From assembly GCA_964521105.1 (NCBI GenBank), contig CAZFPO010000052.1, positions 1-17,961 on the forward strand: a DNA stretch of 17,961 nucleotides, in the 5' to 3' direction. How positions within the stretch are numbered: position 1 is the first letter of the stretch; each line of letters starts with the position of its first letter. The stretch comes from JAQUGA01 sp964521105. GTDB taxonomy: Bacteria; Bacteroidota; Bacteroidia; Bacteroidales; WCHB1-69. A program made the position numbers and the translations under genes. Positions 1 through 7,054 of the stretch are shown piece after piece. Below the pieces are notes generated by a model. It was not told where the DNA came from, did not search any database, and saw only the letters and a program-made list of their open reading frames with translations.

Positions 1-1228
1 GTTTTAAAAACATGCCCCCCATCGCTCCGTCAACAACCCGATGATCGTATGTTAACGCCATATACATCATGGGTGCAATGCCTATTGAATCGCCATTTTC
101 GGTTTCTATAACTACCACTTGTTTTTTAATTGCACCTATTGCCAAAATTGCAACTTGTGGCTGATTTATAATTGGTGTTCCAATTAAAGTATCAAACGAA
201 CCTAAATTAGTGATAGTAAAAGTACCTCCCTGAATTTCATCAGGATTCAACTTTGATAAACGGGCTCTGTTTGCCAAATCGTTTACATTTTTTACGATTC
301 CTATCAAACTTTTCTGATCCGCATTTTTTACAACTGGTACAATAAGATTTCCATCGGGCAAAACGGTTGCTATGCCAATATTAATATTTTTCCTATAAAT
401 TATCTGACTTTCGTTCACCGAAGCATTTATACCTGGGAATTCTTTTAAAACTTTAGCAACCGCTTCAACGATTAGATGTGTATACGTAAGCTTCTCATTG
501 TCGCGTTTCAAAAAGTCGTTTTTTTCATTGTCGCGTTTTTTTACAATTTTCGACATATTTACGTCGATAATTGAAGTTACATGAGGGGATATTTTTACCG
601 ATGAAACCATGTGTTCGGCAATAATCTTACGCATCCTGCTCATTTCAACAACCGTATCCTCAGAATCAATAACTGTTTTAATTCGTTCAACAGACGATAT
701 TTCTTTTTTTATTTCAAATTCTTTGGGTTTTGAGAGGTACTTTAGTAAATCTTCTTTCGTAATACGACCTCCGCTCCCACTTCCTATTAAGGCATTTAGC
801 TCGTTAATGGGAATATTTTCAATTCGAGCCATATTACGAACCAGAGGAGAAACAAATTTATTTACATCATAATCAATAGCTTCTATTTTAGGAATTGGTA
901 GAATTTCTTTTTCTTCAACCTGCAGTTGAGTTTCTAAAACAGAAATTTTATTGTTTACATCTTTTTCCTCCCTGTTTTTTAATTCTTCACCTACTTCCAA
1001 AACTGCAATTACTTTATCCACTGCTACTATGTCACCTTCTTTATAAATTTGTTTAATAAGAAACCCTTCAACTGGTGCTGCAATTTCCGAATCCACTTTA
1101 TCGGTAGCAATTTCAACAATACTCTCGTCAATAAAAATTTTGTCTCCCACGTTTTTCAGCCATTTTGTAATAGTAGCCTCAATAATTCCTTCGCCCATTT
1201 TAGGCATTATAATATCAAATTTTGCCAT
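1..1228 (-). CDS. Dihydrolipoamide acyltransferase (E2) of a 2-oxo-acid dehydrogenase complex, 3'-truncated
   Basis: This is the E2 core subunit, which moves acyl groups from a swinging lipoyl arm to coenzyme A in the cytoplasmic pyruvate or branched-chain 2-oxo-acid dehydrogenase complex. The protein begins MAKFDIIMPKMGEG, a classic lipoyl-domain start. The lipoylated lysine is K44 in the motif ATDKVDSE. A linker and a peripheral subunit-binding domain (about residues 125-165, with SPLVRNMA and GSGGRITKEDLL) follow. The catalytic acyltransferase domain runs to the window edge, where the active-site motif YDHRVVDG is visible just before the truncation. The 409 codons seen lack only the last few tens of residues. 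It lies on the same strand as the NusG-like gene, 119 bp downstream of it. Substrate class (pyruvate versus branched-chain) cannot be decided without the E1 genes. The family call is firm. Confidence 0.95.
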   Translation of the reverse strand, partial: MAKFDIIMPKMGEGIIEATITKWLKNVGDKIFIDESIVEIATDKVDSEIAAPVEGFLIKQIYKEGDIVAVDKVIAVLEVGEELKNREEKDVNNKISVLETQLQVEEKEILPIPKIEAIDYDVNKFVSPLVRNMARIENIPINELNALIGSGSGGRITKEDLLKYLSKPKEFEIKKEISSVERIKTVIDSEDTVVEMSRMRKIIAEHMVSSVKISPHVTSIIDVNMSKIVKKRDNEKNDFLKRDNEKLTYTHLIVEAVAKVLKEFPGINASVNESQIIYRKNINIGIATVLPDGNLIVPVVKNADQKSLIGIVKNVNDLANRARLSKLNPDEIQGGTFTITNLGSFDTLIGTPIINQPQVAILAIGAIKKQVVVIETENGDSIGIAPMMYMALTYDHRVVDGAMGGMFLK

Positions 1229-1347
1229 TTTTAATTTCTAAAATTGTACTAATTCATGTTAATTTGAAATATTAACAAAACAAAAATCAAATTGTTTTAA
1301 GCCACTAAAAACTCATTGCGAAACAACAACTTTCAATAGGTATTAAA

Positions 1348-1854
1348 TCATTTTTTTTGTAAATTATCGGCTGGAATCTTAACCTTAATAAATTGTCCTA
1401 ACGCTTCAATTTGAATTTGCAAAAAATGTTTACCTTCTTCTCTAATACATTCTCCCTCAAGCCCTTTAAGAGGACCGCCTGTAACAACAACCTTATCTCC
1501 CTTCGCTAATTGCTTAGAGGATACCGATTCAAACAAATCATGTTGTTCAATTTTCTTTAATAAATCAAATTCATAATCCCGTAAAAAAAGATTACTACCT
1601 GCAATTTTAACAGATGCAACAATATTGTCTATTTGTACAACATTGTAAATTTCCACATGTGAACAATAAACGAAAATATATCCAGGCAACATTGGAACCT
1701 TAACTTTTTTCTTGCGGTCGCTCCATTGACGCATTACTTCAATAATTGGCAAATATGCAATATGATTTGAATTTTGAAGCGAACTTAGAACTTTCTTTTC
1801 ACTTCTTGACCGACAATAAAAAATATACCAACGAGGCTCTTCGAGATTATTCAA
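1348..1854 (-). CDS. NusG-family transcription antiterminator, UpxY/RfaH-like paralogue
   Basis: A 168-residue protein with the two-domain NusG layout. The N-terminal NGN domain (about residues 7-105) starts RWYIFYCRSRSEKKV and includes the LPGYIFVY strand typical of NusG/RfaH/UpxY proteins. A C-terminal KOW domain (about 115-165) contains KGDKVVVTGGPLKGLEG. The family binds elongating RNA polymerase and changes pausing or termination. The shortness, divergent N-terminus and lack of ribosomal-operon context suggest a specialised paralogue, like the UpxY proteins of Bacteroidota, rather than housekeeping NusG. Those usually head polysaccharide operons; here the next gene on the strand is the E2 acyltransferase, so the target is unclear. 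A good promoter lies 27-58 bp upstream of the start. Family assignment is firm, role is inference. Confidence 0.9.
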   Translation of the reverse strand: MNNLEEPRWYIFYCRSRSEKKVLSSLQNSNHIAYLPIIEVMRQWSDRKKKVKVPMLPGYIFVYCSHVEIYNVVQIDNIVASVKIAGSNLFLRDYEFDLLKKIEQHDLFESVSSKQLAKGDKVVVTGGPLKGLEGECIREEGKHFLQIQIEALGQFIKVKIPADNLQKK

Positions 1855-1880
1855 AATTCAAATAATAATTATAAAGTTTA

Positions 1881-1912
1881 CAAAAGTAGGGAAAAAATTT
1901 AAAGCTGTGAAA
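1881..1912 (-). promoter_or_regulatory. Bacteroidota-type promoter for the NusG-like gene
   Basis: Read on the minus strand, TTTC (1912-1909) is followed after 20 bp by TACTTTTG (1888-1881), a full match to the TAnnTTTG -7 consensus and three of four to the -33 TTTG. Transcription would start near 1875, giving a short leader of about 20 nt before the ATG at 1854. Confidence 0.6.
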
Positions 1913-1962
1913 TTATTAATTTGTATCTCTTTTGTATTTTTAACATCGTGCAAGTAGTAAAT

Positions 1963-1999
1963 AAAAAAATCGCAACTGACTGATTATCAATTGCGATTT
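1963..1999 (-). terminator. Intrinsic terminator, minus strand
   Basis: The arms AAATCGCAA (1967-1975) and TTGCGATTT (1991-1999) form a perfect 9-bp stem with a 15-nt loop. On the minus strand the stem runs directly into seven T residues (1969-1963). It would end transcription arriving from the candidate RNA gene upstream on that strand. On the plus strand the hairpin is followed by a weaker T-rich tail. Confidence 0.75.
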
Positions 2000-2144
2000 G
2001 CTTTTTAAAGTGGTCCCACAAGGATTTGAACCTTGCCCTTATCCTGCTGAACCACAATGACTTATAAAGGCTAAACATCTCATACCACCGCGATTCCCAC
2101 CGCTAATTTCAGTATAATTTGCACCTCAATGAACGTCTTTTCTC
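1963..2144 (-). ncRNA. Candidate small structured RNA with tRNA T-arm-like 3' segment
   Basis: A minus-strand unit of about 180 nt bounded by a good promoter (2179-2149) and an intrinsic terminator (1999-1963). Near its 3' end the minus strand reads CAAGG-TTCAAAT-CCTTG (2035-2019), a perfect 5-bp stem with a 7-nt TTCAAAT loop exactly like a tRNA T-arm, followed by TGGGACCA, which resembles a tRNA acceptor 3' strand plus discriminator. No matching 5' acceptor strand (GGTCCCA) or anticodon arm is found upstream, so it is not a normal tRNA. The only open frames are very short: ATGAGATGT... at about 2083 would give 14 residues. It could be a tRNA pseudogene, a tRNA 3' end left by an integration event, or an unrelated small RNA. 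The tRNA-like arm is seen directly; the RNA gene is inference. Confidence 0.4.
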
Positions 2145-2148
2145 ATTG

Positions 2149-2179
2149 CAAAGATACTAAAAAACACTCCAAATGCAAC
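2149..2179 (-). promoter_or_regulatory. Bacteroidota-type promoter for the candidate RNA
   Basis: On the minus strand GTTG (2179-2176) is followed after 19 bp by TATCTTTG (2156-2149), a perfect TAnnTTTG box at the preferred spacing. The predicted start is near 2143. No protein gene follows it on this strand before the terminator at 1999, which is why I infer an RNA product. Confidence 0.6.
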
Positions 2180-2444
2180 AGTTTAACAAAATAAAATTGT
2201 TCAAGTTGAAAGGTTAATTTTCTAAAACAAGATACCCAAGCGATTAAATAAACCCAACTATTAAGCATTTTAAAAGCATTTAAGGTGGTTGTAAATCTTT
2301 TGTGACAATTTGATATATATAAGAGAAAACACTCTTGTAATTAACGCAAATACATTTTCTTCAAAATCTAAATCAGCAAGTTGCTTTTTTAATAATATCG
2401 TTTGTCTGTATATTTATAATTATTTTTATTAATATTCAGTTTTA

Positions 2445-2476
2445 TTTCGTTCATTCAAATTTAATTTATATTTTTG
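2445..2476 (+). promoter_or_regulatory. Promoter for the small secreted-protein gene
   Basis: TTTC (2445-2448), 20 bp, then TATTTTTG (2469-2476), matching TAnnTTTG fully. Transcription would begin near 2483, leaving a leader of about 85 nt before the ATG at 2568. Confidence 0.5.
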
Positions 2477-2567
2477 GGGTGTTTTAGTTTTATAAATATT
2501 TTCCTTAGTAACATTGCTCCTTTTTATAAAAGTTTTTATTTTCGATTAGTTGTTAAAAATTTAAATT

Positions 2568-3080
2568 ATGAAAAAAATATTTTTTATTATTTTATTTTAC
2601 ATAAGCAATGTTTCCTATTCTCAAATATCACTTGGTAAAAATGCTGACAAGCTTATAGATGAAATCACAAGTACAAATGATGTTGTTTTATTAGCTTCTT
2701 ATCAGAGTAAGCCTCTTGTTGTTCATTTTACTAAAGAGATTAAAATGACGGAATTTTATAAGACTTTTTTCTTTTTAAACAACTTATGCATCTCAGAAAC
2801 TCATTTATTTCCATTGTCTCAATTTGACACGCACTTTGCTATTCTTAAATTGCGATATGGTGTTCCAGAAGAAACTAATTTTGCTGGTAACAATGTATTT
2901 GTTTGGCATTCGAGTAACGGTTTGAATATAACCATGTCAAAAAGAACTAGTCGTTTCTGTGATTGTGTTGTGACGTCTATTGACTATTCATTTGATAAAG
3001 ATATTAAAAAGATTAATGACGCTACAATGATACTAACCAGTGGTTTAACAGAGTATAAATTTCTAAAAAACATAGAGTAA
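2568..3080 (+). CDS. Small secreted or periplasmic protein of unknown function
   Basis: A 170-residue protein that I do not recognise. Residues 1-19 (MKKIFFIILFYISNVSYSQ) form a typical signal peptide: two lysines, a hydrophobic core and a likely cleavage after YS, next to Q, as is common in Bacteroidota exported proteins. There is no lipobox cysteine, so a soluble periplasmic or secreted product is likely. The mature part mixes charged and aromatic residues and has a CDC motif (about residues 130-132) that could be redox- or metal-active, but nothing supports a specific role. It stands alone with its own promoter. A poorly conserved non-coding region follows. The gene is convincing as a gene; function is unknown. 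Confidence 0.75.
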   Translation: MKKIFFIILFYISNVSYSQISLGKNADKLIDEITSTNDVVLLASYQSKPLVVHFTKEIKMTEFYKTFFFLNNLCISETHLFPLSQFDTHFAILKLRYGVPEETNFAGNNVFVWHSSNGLNITMSKRTSRFCDCVVTSIDYSFDKDIKKINDATMILTSGLTEYKFLKNIE

Positions 3081-3165
3081 ACAAAATGTGAAAACCATTT
3101 TTTAATCTTTTAATTTTTATTATTACTCTATATTTATAAACATAGCAACTAACTCTAAGCATTTC

Positions 3166-3578
3166 ACACCCACCGCTTCTACACCCTTTTTACACCAGCT
3201 TATCACCAAACATCCAAACCCTCAATTTACCTGTAGTATTAAGTTTTATTGCTTTTACAGCACTTCTACACTGTTTTTACACCCTCTGTAACCAAGCAAT
3301 ACTAACGCCTATCCTTTCAGTTTAAGCAACTGAAAAGCTATTAAACTAAGCTCTGTTTTGACGACGTTAAACAAGCAATAAAACCGCCATTCAAGCCCTG
3401 TTTTTTCATAAACCGACCTTGCAAAGTCTAAACACCATTTTTACACCGATTTTACACCCACCAATTTCACCCATAAACGGAGGCATACTGTCTATTTAGT
3501 AACTTTTTTCTCTTTTCACGCTTCACTTTTCACATTAGACACTTTCAACTAACAAACCTTTTACACCGTTTTTACACC
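3166..3578. repeat. ACACC direct repeats in 11-bp phase, with a hairpin
   Basis: The non-coding stretch 3081-3740 holds boxes of the form TTTTACACC that recur exactly 11 bp apart in four clusters: ACACC at 3181 and 3192; ACACT/ACACC at 3268 and 3279; ACACC at 3432, 3443 and 3454; ACACC at 3563 and 3574. A further unphased copy is at 3166. The inter-box sequence is mostly T-rich, so the unit is roughly TTTTTACACCN. Between clusters, TTTCAGTT (3315-3322) and AACTGAAA (3328-3335) form a perfect 8-bp hairpin with a 5-nt loop. Spacing of one helical turn suggests repeated protein-binding sites such as iterons, arm-type recombination sites or operators. No protein gene is seen in this stretch. Confidence 0.7.
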
Positions 3579-3657
3579 TCATCGTAATTGCTTTTATTAG
3601 CCCTTATTAAACCATAGTTATTTTCAAGTTAACTGTATTTTTTGTTTATTTCTTTCC

Positions 3658-3688
3658 TTTGCACCATTTTACTTTTTTACTATTTTTG
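3658..3688 (+). promoter_or_regulatory. Bacteroidota consensus promoter for the 580-residue protein gene
   Basis: TTTG (3658-3661), 19 bp, then TATTTTTG (3681-3688): a perfect match to both boxes at the optimal spacing. Predicted transcription start is about 3695. Because it lies inside the longest possible reading frame (from 3642), it argues that the true start codon is further downstream. Confidence 0.7.
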
Positions 3689-3740
3689 TGCAAAGAGAAT
3701 GAGCCAATGTTATTTGTTGGTCTATAAATATTTCAATACT

Positions 3741-5483
3741 ATGGAAACAGAAAATCAACAAACAGAATATTTAAGCAAGATTGACATTGCTAAATTTTTT
3801 CTTATTAGTTCATGTTCCCATCATTATTTTTATGACATAATTAAGGATAGCGAATCAATCTTTGATGCCGATAAAATTATTGATGATGCCAAAAGCTATT
3901 TTAGTCTGGAATTATCGAAAATTGAAATGCCAATTATTGATACTAATGATTTTGATGAAGCTGATTGCCTTAAATTTGAAGCATCTATTCAAGAAATTGA
4001 GTCGACAACTATTCAGCAAATAATTCACAAAATTAGTGATTACTATGACATTAGGTTGAAGCTTCTTTATTTCAAAATTTTGCTTCCATTTTGTAAATCT
4101 CAAACACTCATAGATGAACTAAATGATAATATCGTCAATTTACAAAACCAAATCAACCAACGTCCTTTTCAAAAAATAAATGCTTTTACTATTTACAAAA
4201 CAATAATCAATGCCAATCCTAATTTTGACACTCGATTTAAATCAATGTTATCTGATCTTTTACATGTAAATGAAGGCAATCCCACGGGCATTAAAAAACT
4301 TATTTCCTATTTTGACCTATTGTATCAAGAAATGTTGAATAACATTGGCGAAAGTAGTAATAACATTTCTGACAATAGCACATTTAGCATTGTTGTTGAT
4401 GATAAAAAAAACACAGAAATGAACTTCTCACGTTCCGAAATCTATATTCTTACAAACTTTTTCCATGAAGTCAACGTCAAACTTATACCACAAAACAATG
4501 CACTATACCAAAAGCATTTAATCAAAGATTGTCTCTTAGTTTTCACTAACTTTCTCAACCTAGTTAATTCCGATGAAATACTAAATTATTCTGTCAAACA
4601 ATATTATTCCGAATGTCAGGATAAAATTACAAATCTTGAAAGCATTATTAAAGAAAACATTTCCAATATTAATTTTTATGACCGTTTTCTTTTTTTTAAC
4701 TCACTTATTGATAATCTTGACACAATTGGAAAAGAAAAATTTAAACATACTTCTATTATGATAGGTAATAGCATCACTGATTTAAAATCTTTCATAAACA
4801 AAAATAAAAAGCCAACAAATTTTGACATAAATAACTATAGAATAAGCACTCCTATTATTGAATTAAAAAATGATAATGCAAGTGAAGTTTTATTAAAATC
4901 ATGTGATATTAACTTGAAACGTTCATCTTTAACTTTCATAAATCAAGTTCGTGGTTTATTTAATTATTATTCAAATGTTTCTGACAATGAGTTATTTCCC
5001 GAAAAAAGCATTAACACACTCCAAACAAACGATGATAAATTTAAAGATATACCTAAAAAAAACATCAATTCTTTTGGATTTAAAGCTCATTCGTCATTTG
5101 ATTTAGCCAAATATTACGAAAGTATATTACGGAAATATGTTGAGTACAATAATGATATTGATAAAATTAAAAATGCATCTGAAATAGTTCAAATTCTTAA
5201 AGCTGAAAACTGGGATGATGTTAAAGCTATAAAAATTGGGCTGAAATCTAAAGATTTTTGCTACTCTTTGAATATGATTTATCATATTTTTGACAACATG
5301 GATCCCACTACATTATCAAAAAGTCAGATGTTTAAATCAAAAAATAATAAACCTATTTCAGCAGCTCAATATTACAATGCTAAAAGTGAAATAAAAAACG
5401 ATTTTAAAAACGGTATTTCATATTCATTTTTTGAAGATTTAATTATATATATTAAAAATTGCACTAAATGTGCAAATAATTAA
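3741..5483 (+). CDS. Large unrecognised protein of the accessory region
   Basis: A 580-residue protein (start METENQQTEYLSK) that I cannot assign to a family. It is Asn-, Ile- and Lys-rich, appears all-helical, and has no signal peptide, transmembrane segment or nucleotide-binding loop. The C-terminal part (about residues 500-570, with LKSKDFCYSLNMIYHIF and a late ISAAQYYNAKSEIK stretch) looks like a compact helical domain. I chose the ATG at 3741 because a consensus promoter at 3658-3688 would start the message near 3695; starts at 3642 and 3699 give a hydrophobic N-terminus that looks like translated leader. The ATG at 3699 is possible but would leave a leader of only about 4 nt. It lies between phased repeats and a helix-turn-helix/primase operon, suggesting a mobile-element protein, but that is only context. 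Confidence 0.7.
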   Translation: METENQQTEYLSKIDIAKFFLISSCSHHYFYDIIKDSESIFDADKIIDDAKSYFSLELSKIEMPIIDTNDFDEADCLKFEASIQEIESTTIQQIIHKISDYYDIRLKLLYFKILLPFCKSQTLIDELNDNIVNLQNQINQRPFQKINAFTIYKTIINANPNFDTRFKSMLSDLLHVNEGNPTGIKKLISYFDLLYQEMLNNIGESSNNISDNSTFSIVVDDKKNTEMNFSRSEIYILTNFFHEVNVKLIPQNNALYQKHLIKDCLLVFTNFLNLVNSDEILNYSVKQYYSECQDKITNLESIIKENISNINFYDRFLFFNSLIDNLDTIGKEKFKHTSIMIGNSITDLKSFINKNKKPTNFDINNYRISTPIIELKNDNASEVLLKSCDINLKRSSLTFINQVRGLFNYYSNVSDNELFPEKSINTLQTNDDKFKDIPKKNINSFGFKAHSSFDLAKYYESILRKYVEYNNDIDKIKNASEIVQILKAENWDDVKAIKIGLKSKDFCYSLNMIYHIFDNMDPTTLSKSQMFKSKNNKPISAAQYYNAKSEIKNDFKNGISYSFFEDLIIYIKNCTKCANN

Positions 5484-5526
5484 TACAATTTACCAAAGAA
5501 AAATGGTATTCTTTTTTATTTTAAAC

Positions 5527-5572
5527 CTTTAAGAGGAATTAGACACTACTCTGTTTCTGATTCCTCTTAAAG
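5527..5572. repeat. Long perfect inverted repeat between accessory genes
   Basis: CTTTAAGAGGAAT (5527-5539) and ATTCCTCTTAAAG (5560-5572) are perfect 13-bp inverted arms around a 20-nt loop. It lies 43 bp after the stop of the preceding gene within the 306-bp gap 5484-5789. No T-tract follows on either strand, so it is not a typical terminator; it may be a processing stem or an operator. The rest of the gap shows a short inverted repeat TTTGCC/GGCAAA (5727-5747) but no gene. Confidence 0.55.
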
Positions 5573-5789
5573 TGGTTATTTAAAATATTCACTTCATTTT
5601 ATCATTTTGTTGTTACCCATCAAAACAGTCCTCAAGCCACTTTTATGTTTTTAAAAAAAACAGTTAGATTATTTAACAAGTAATCCTAACTTTTCTAACG
5701 CTATAAATTTCAGTGTGTTGCCTAAATTTGCCTTATGATTGTCGGCAAATCAATAACCTGTTCTTATTGTAAAATTAAAAAAGTAAAAA

Positions 5790-6056
5790 ATGGATATTAA
5801 ATTCATAACAACAGAAGAATATTTGCATCTTCTGGGTCTAATTGAGTCGATGAAGAAAAGCATTGATTCATTATCAACTAAATCAAACGATTTTGATTTT
5901 TTAAACACCCAGCAAGTATGCATAATGCTTTCAATATCAAAACGTTGCTTGCAGAATTACACTTGTTCAGGTGTAATTAAGTCCACAAAGTTAGGAGGTT
6001 TAAATTATTACTCCAAATCTGAGATCAACAATCTTTTGAAAAAGAATCTTAAATAG
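5790..6056 (+). CDS. Excisionase/MerR-like helix-turn-helix DNA-binding protein
   Basis: An 88-residue protein with an N-terminal helix (about residues 5-30) and a helix-turn-helix domain of the HTH_17/excisionase type at about 36-86: LNTQQVCIMLSISKRCLQNY, then a wing-like GVIKSTKLGGLNYYSKSEIN. This pattern, where a tyrosine-rich strand follows the recognition helix, is common in small Bacteroidota mobile-element proteins that sit ahead of primase or toprim genes. Such proteins bind DNA as excision or expression regulators. It is the first of four co-oriented genes (47 bp to the next). No Shine-Dalgarno is present, as usual in the phylum. The domain call is good; whether it is an excisionase is inference. 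Confidence 0.85.
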   Translation: MDIKFITTEEYLHLLGLIESMKKSIDSLSTKSNDFDFLNTQQVCIMLSISKRCLQNYTCSGVIKSTKLGGLNYYSKSEINNLLKKNLK

Positions 6057-6103
6057 AATGTGTATTACCTAGTATTAAATTAATTAATTAAAAAAAAGAG
6101 AAA

Positions 6104-6430
6104 ATGAGAAAAAAATTTATACAAATTAGCAGCAATTACATTCATAAAAACGCATCTGATTTTCAGATTTTTGAACATTATGTATGCAAATATTTTCCAA
6201 ACAAAAAAATTTATTTTAACAAGTTGGTTATCAGCCCCTTTAAAACGAGCAAGCAAGTCCCAACGTTTTATATATGCGTTGACGATTCCAGCAAAAAATT
6301 AATCTTCAGAGACACATCTTTAAATTTTGATGGAGATGCGATTAAATTAGTGATGAAGCTATTTAACATCGAGTACCCAACTGCCTTGCGTAAAATTTAT
6401 AAAGATTTAAAAATCAAAACTTTACGCTAA
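6104..6430 (+). CDS. Primase N-terminal (CHC2-like) domain protein
   Basis: A 108-residue protein resembling the N-terminal domain of phage and mobile-element primases. Recognisable landmarks are an initial DFQIFEHYV helix, the KLVISPFKTSKQVPTFYI core (compare SPFRxDxxPSF), a KLIFRDTS strand, and a GDAIKLVMKLFNIEYPTAL helix (compare GDxxDFVxxLxxxxFxEAL). The zinc-binding cysteines of classical CHC2 fingers are absent, which is also common in phage-type members. Its stop TAA overlaps the start of the next gene as TAATG, so translation of the two is probably coupled. In related elements this domain and a toprim domain occur in one polypeptide; here they are split at the linker. Alone it could not synthesise primers. 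Confidence 0.75.
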   Translation: MRKKFIQISSNYIHKNASDFQIFEHYVCKYFPNKKIYFNKLVISPFKTSKQVPTFYICVDDSSKKLIFRDTSLNFDGDAIKLVMKLFNIEYPTALRKIYKDLKIKTLR

Positions 6431-7044
6431 TGAAAATTAATAATATCTCCAGCCAATGCCCGACTATCGAGGGCATTGGTTTCATGCAAAATATTGGCAT
6501 CAGCAAGCCATCTTTAATAGAATTTAACGTGAAATCACTCATTGAATGTGATCTGTTAATTTCAGGTAACAAACACCATTTAGTGTCCGAACCATTCAAT
6601 CCTGCATTTATCATTCAGCATTCGCAGAATTATTGTATTTACCGTCCCTTAGAGAGATCTCAGAAACTCTTATATTCTTGTTCTGAAAATGATTTTTTTC
6701 AATTTGGATATGCTAATTTACCAGTAACCAATCAATATTTATTTCTTGTACCCAATCCAATCGACGTCCTAATTCTTGACACTTTAGGGCATCCAGCTTT
6801 CTTTGTCAACTCATACATGAATTGCTATCCAACTCTTCTCTACAAGCTTCGAGAATCTTTCAAATCAATTTACTACTTGTATAACTCAACAAACTCAATC
6901 CTTAAGGAAATTGAAACTTTGCAAAAGCACCTTTCAAATAGCCTTACGCTCATTCCAAATATTAATACTACTCAGTTTGGCATTTCAGATTTAGCACCTG
7001 AGTATTTAAACGAAATAATTAATAATTACAGCATAACAGTTTAA
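6430..7044 (+). CDS. Degenerate toprim-like half of a split mobile-element primase
   Basis: A 204-residue protein that continues the primase architecture. IGISKPSLIEFNVKSL (about residues 23-38) matches the usual linker WxxYGIS...L..F.V, NYCIYRPLERSQKLLYSCSEND (about 68-89) matches the YKIYRPL segment, and YLFLVPNPIDVLILDTLGHPAFF is the first toprim strand-helix. In active toprim domains an acidic residue follows the first strand and a DxD-type motif ends the third; here these places read VPNP and LYNSTN, so the metal-binding acids are missing. It overlaps the preceding gene by one base (TAATG) and lies 10 bp before the next. I infer a non-catalytic or subfunctionalised protein that acts with its upstream partner. 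Confidence 0.65.
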   Translation: MKINNISSQCPTIEGIGFMQNIGISKPSLIEFNVKSLIECDLLISGNKHHLVSEPFNPAFIIQHSQNYCIYRPLERSQKLLYSCSENDFFQFGYANLPVTNQYLFLVPNPIDVLILDTLGHPAFFVNSYMNCYPTLLYKLRESFKSIYYLYNSTNSILKEIETLQKHLSNSLTLIPNINTTQFGISDLAPEYLNEIINNYSITV

Positions 7045-7054
7045 AAAACACCTT

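Larger units (their letters stand above)
1855..2567. other. Intergenic region without convincing protein genes
   Basis: This 713-bp stretch has no credible protein-coding gene. From left to right it holds the promoter of the NusG-like gene, a terminator hairpin, a tRNA-arm-like structured segment with its own minus-strand promoter, about 260 bp of featureless AT-rich DNA (roughly 2180-2440), and the promoter of the small secreted-protein gene. Confidence 0.7.

Noticed and set aside
480..545. Direct repeat encoding KRDNEK twice in the E2 gene
   Set aside because: It falls where E2 proteins normally have a charged stretch and keeps the frame; probably ordinary local duplication without wider meaning.
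1990..2110. Complete tRNA gene on the minus strand
   Set aside because: The T-arm is perfect but no 5' acceptor strand, D-arm or anticodon arm can be paired at proper distances.
3642..3740. Signal-peptide-like N-terminal extension of the 580-residue protein
   Set aside because: A consensus promoter lies within this stretch, so the hydrophobic codons are most likely untranscribed or leader sequence.
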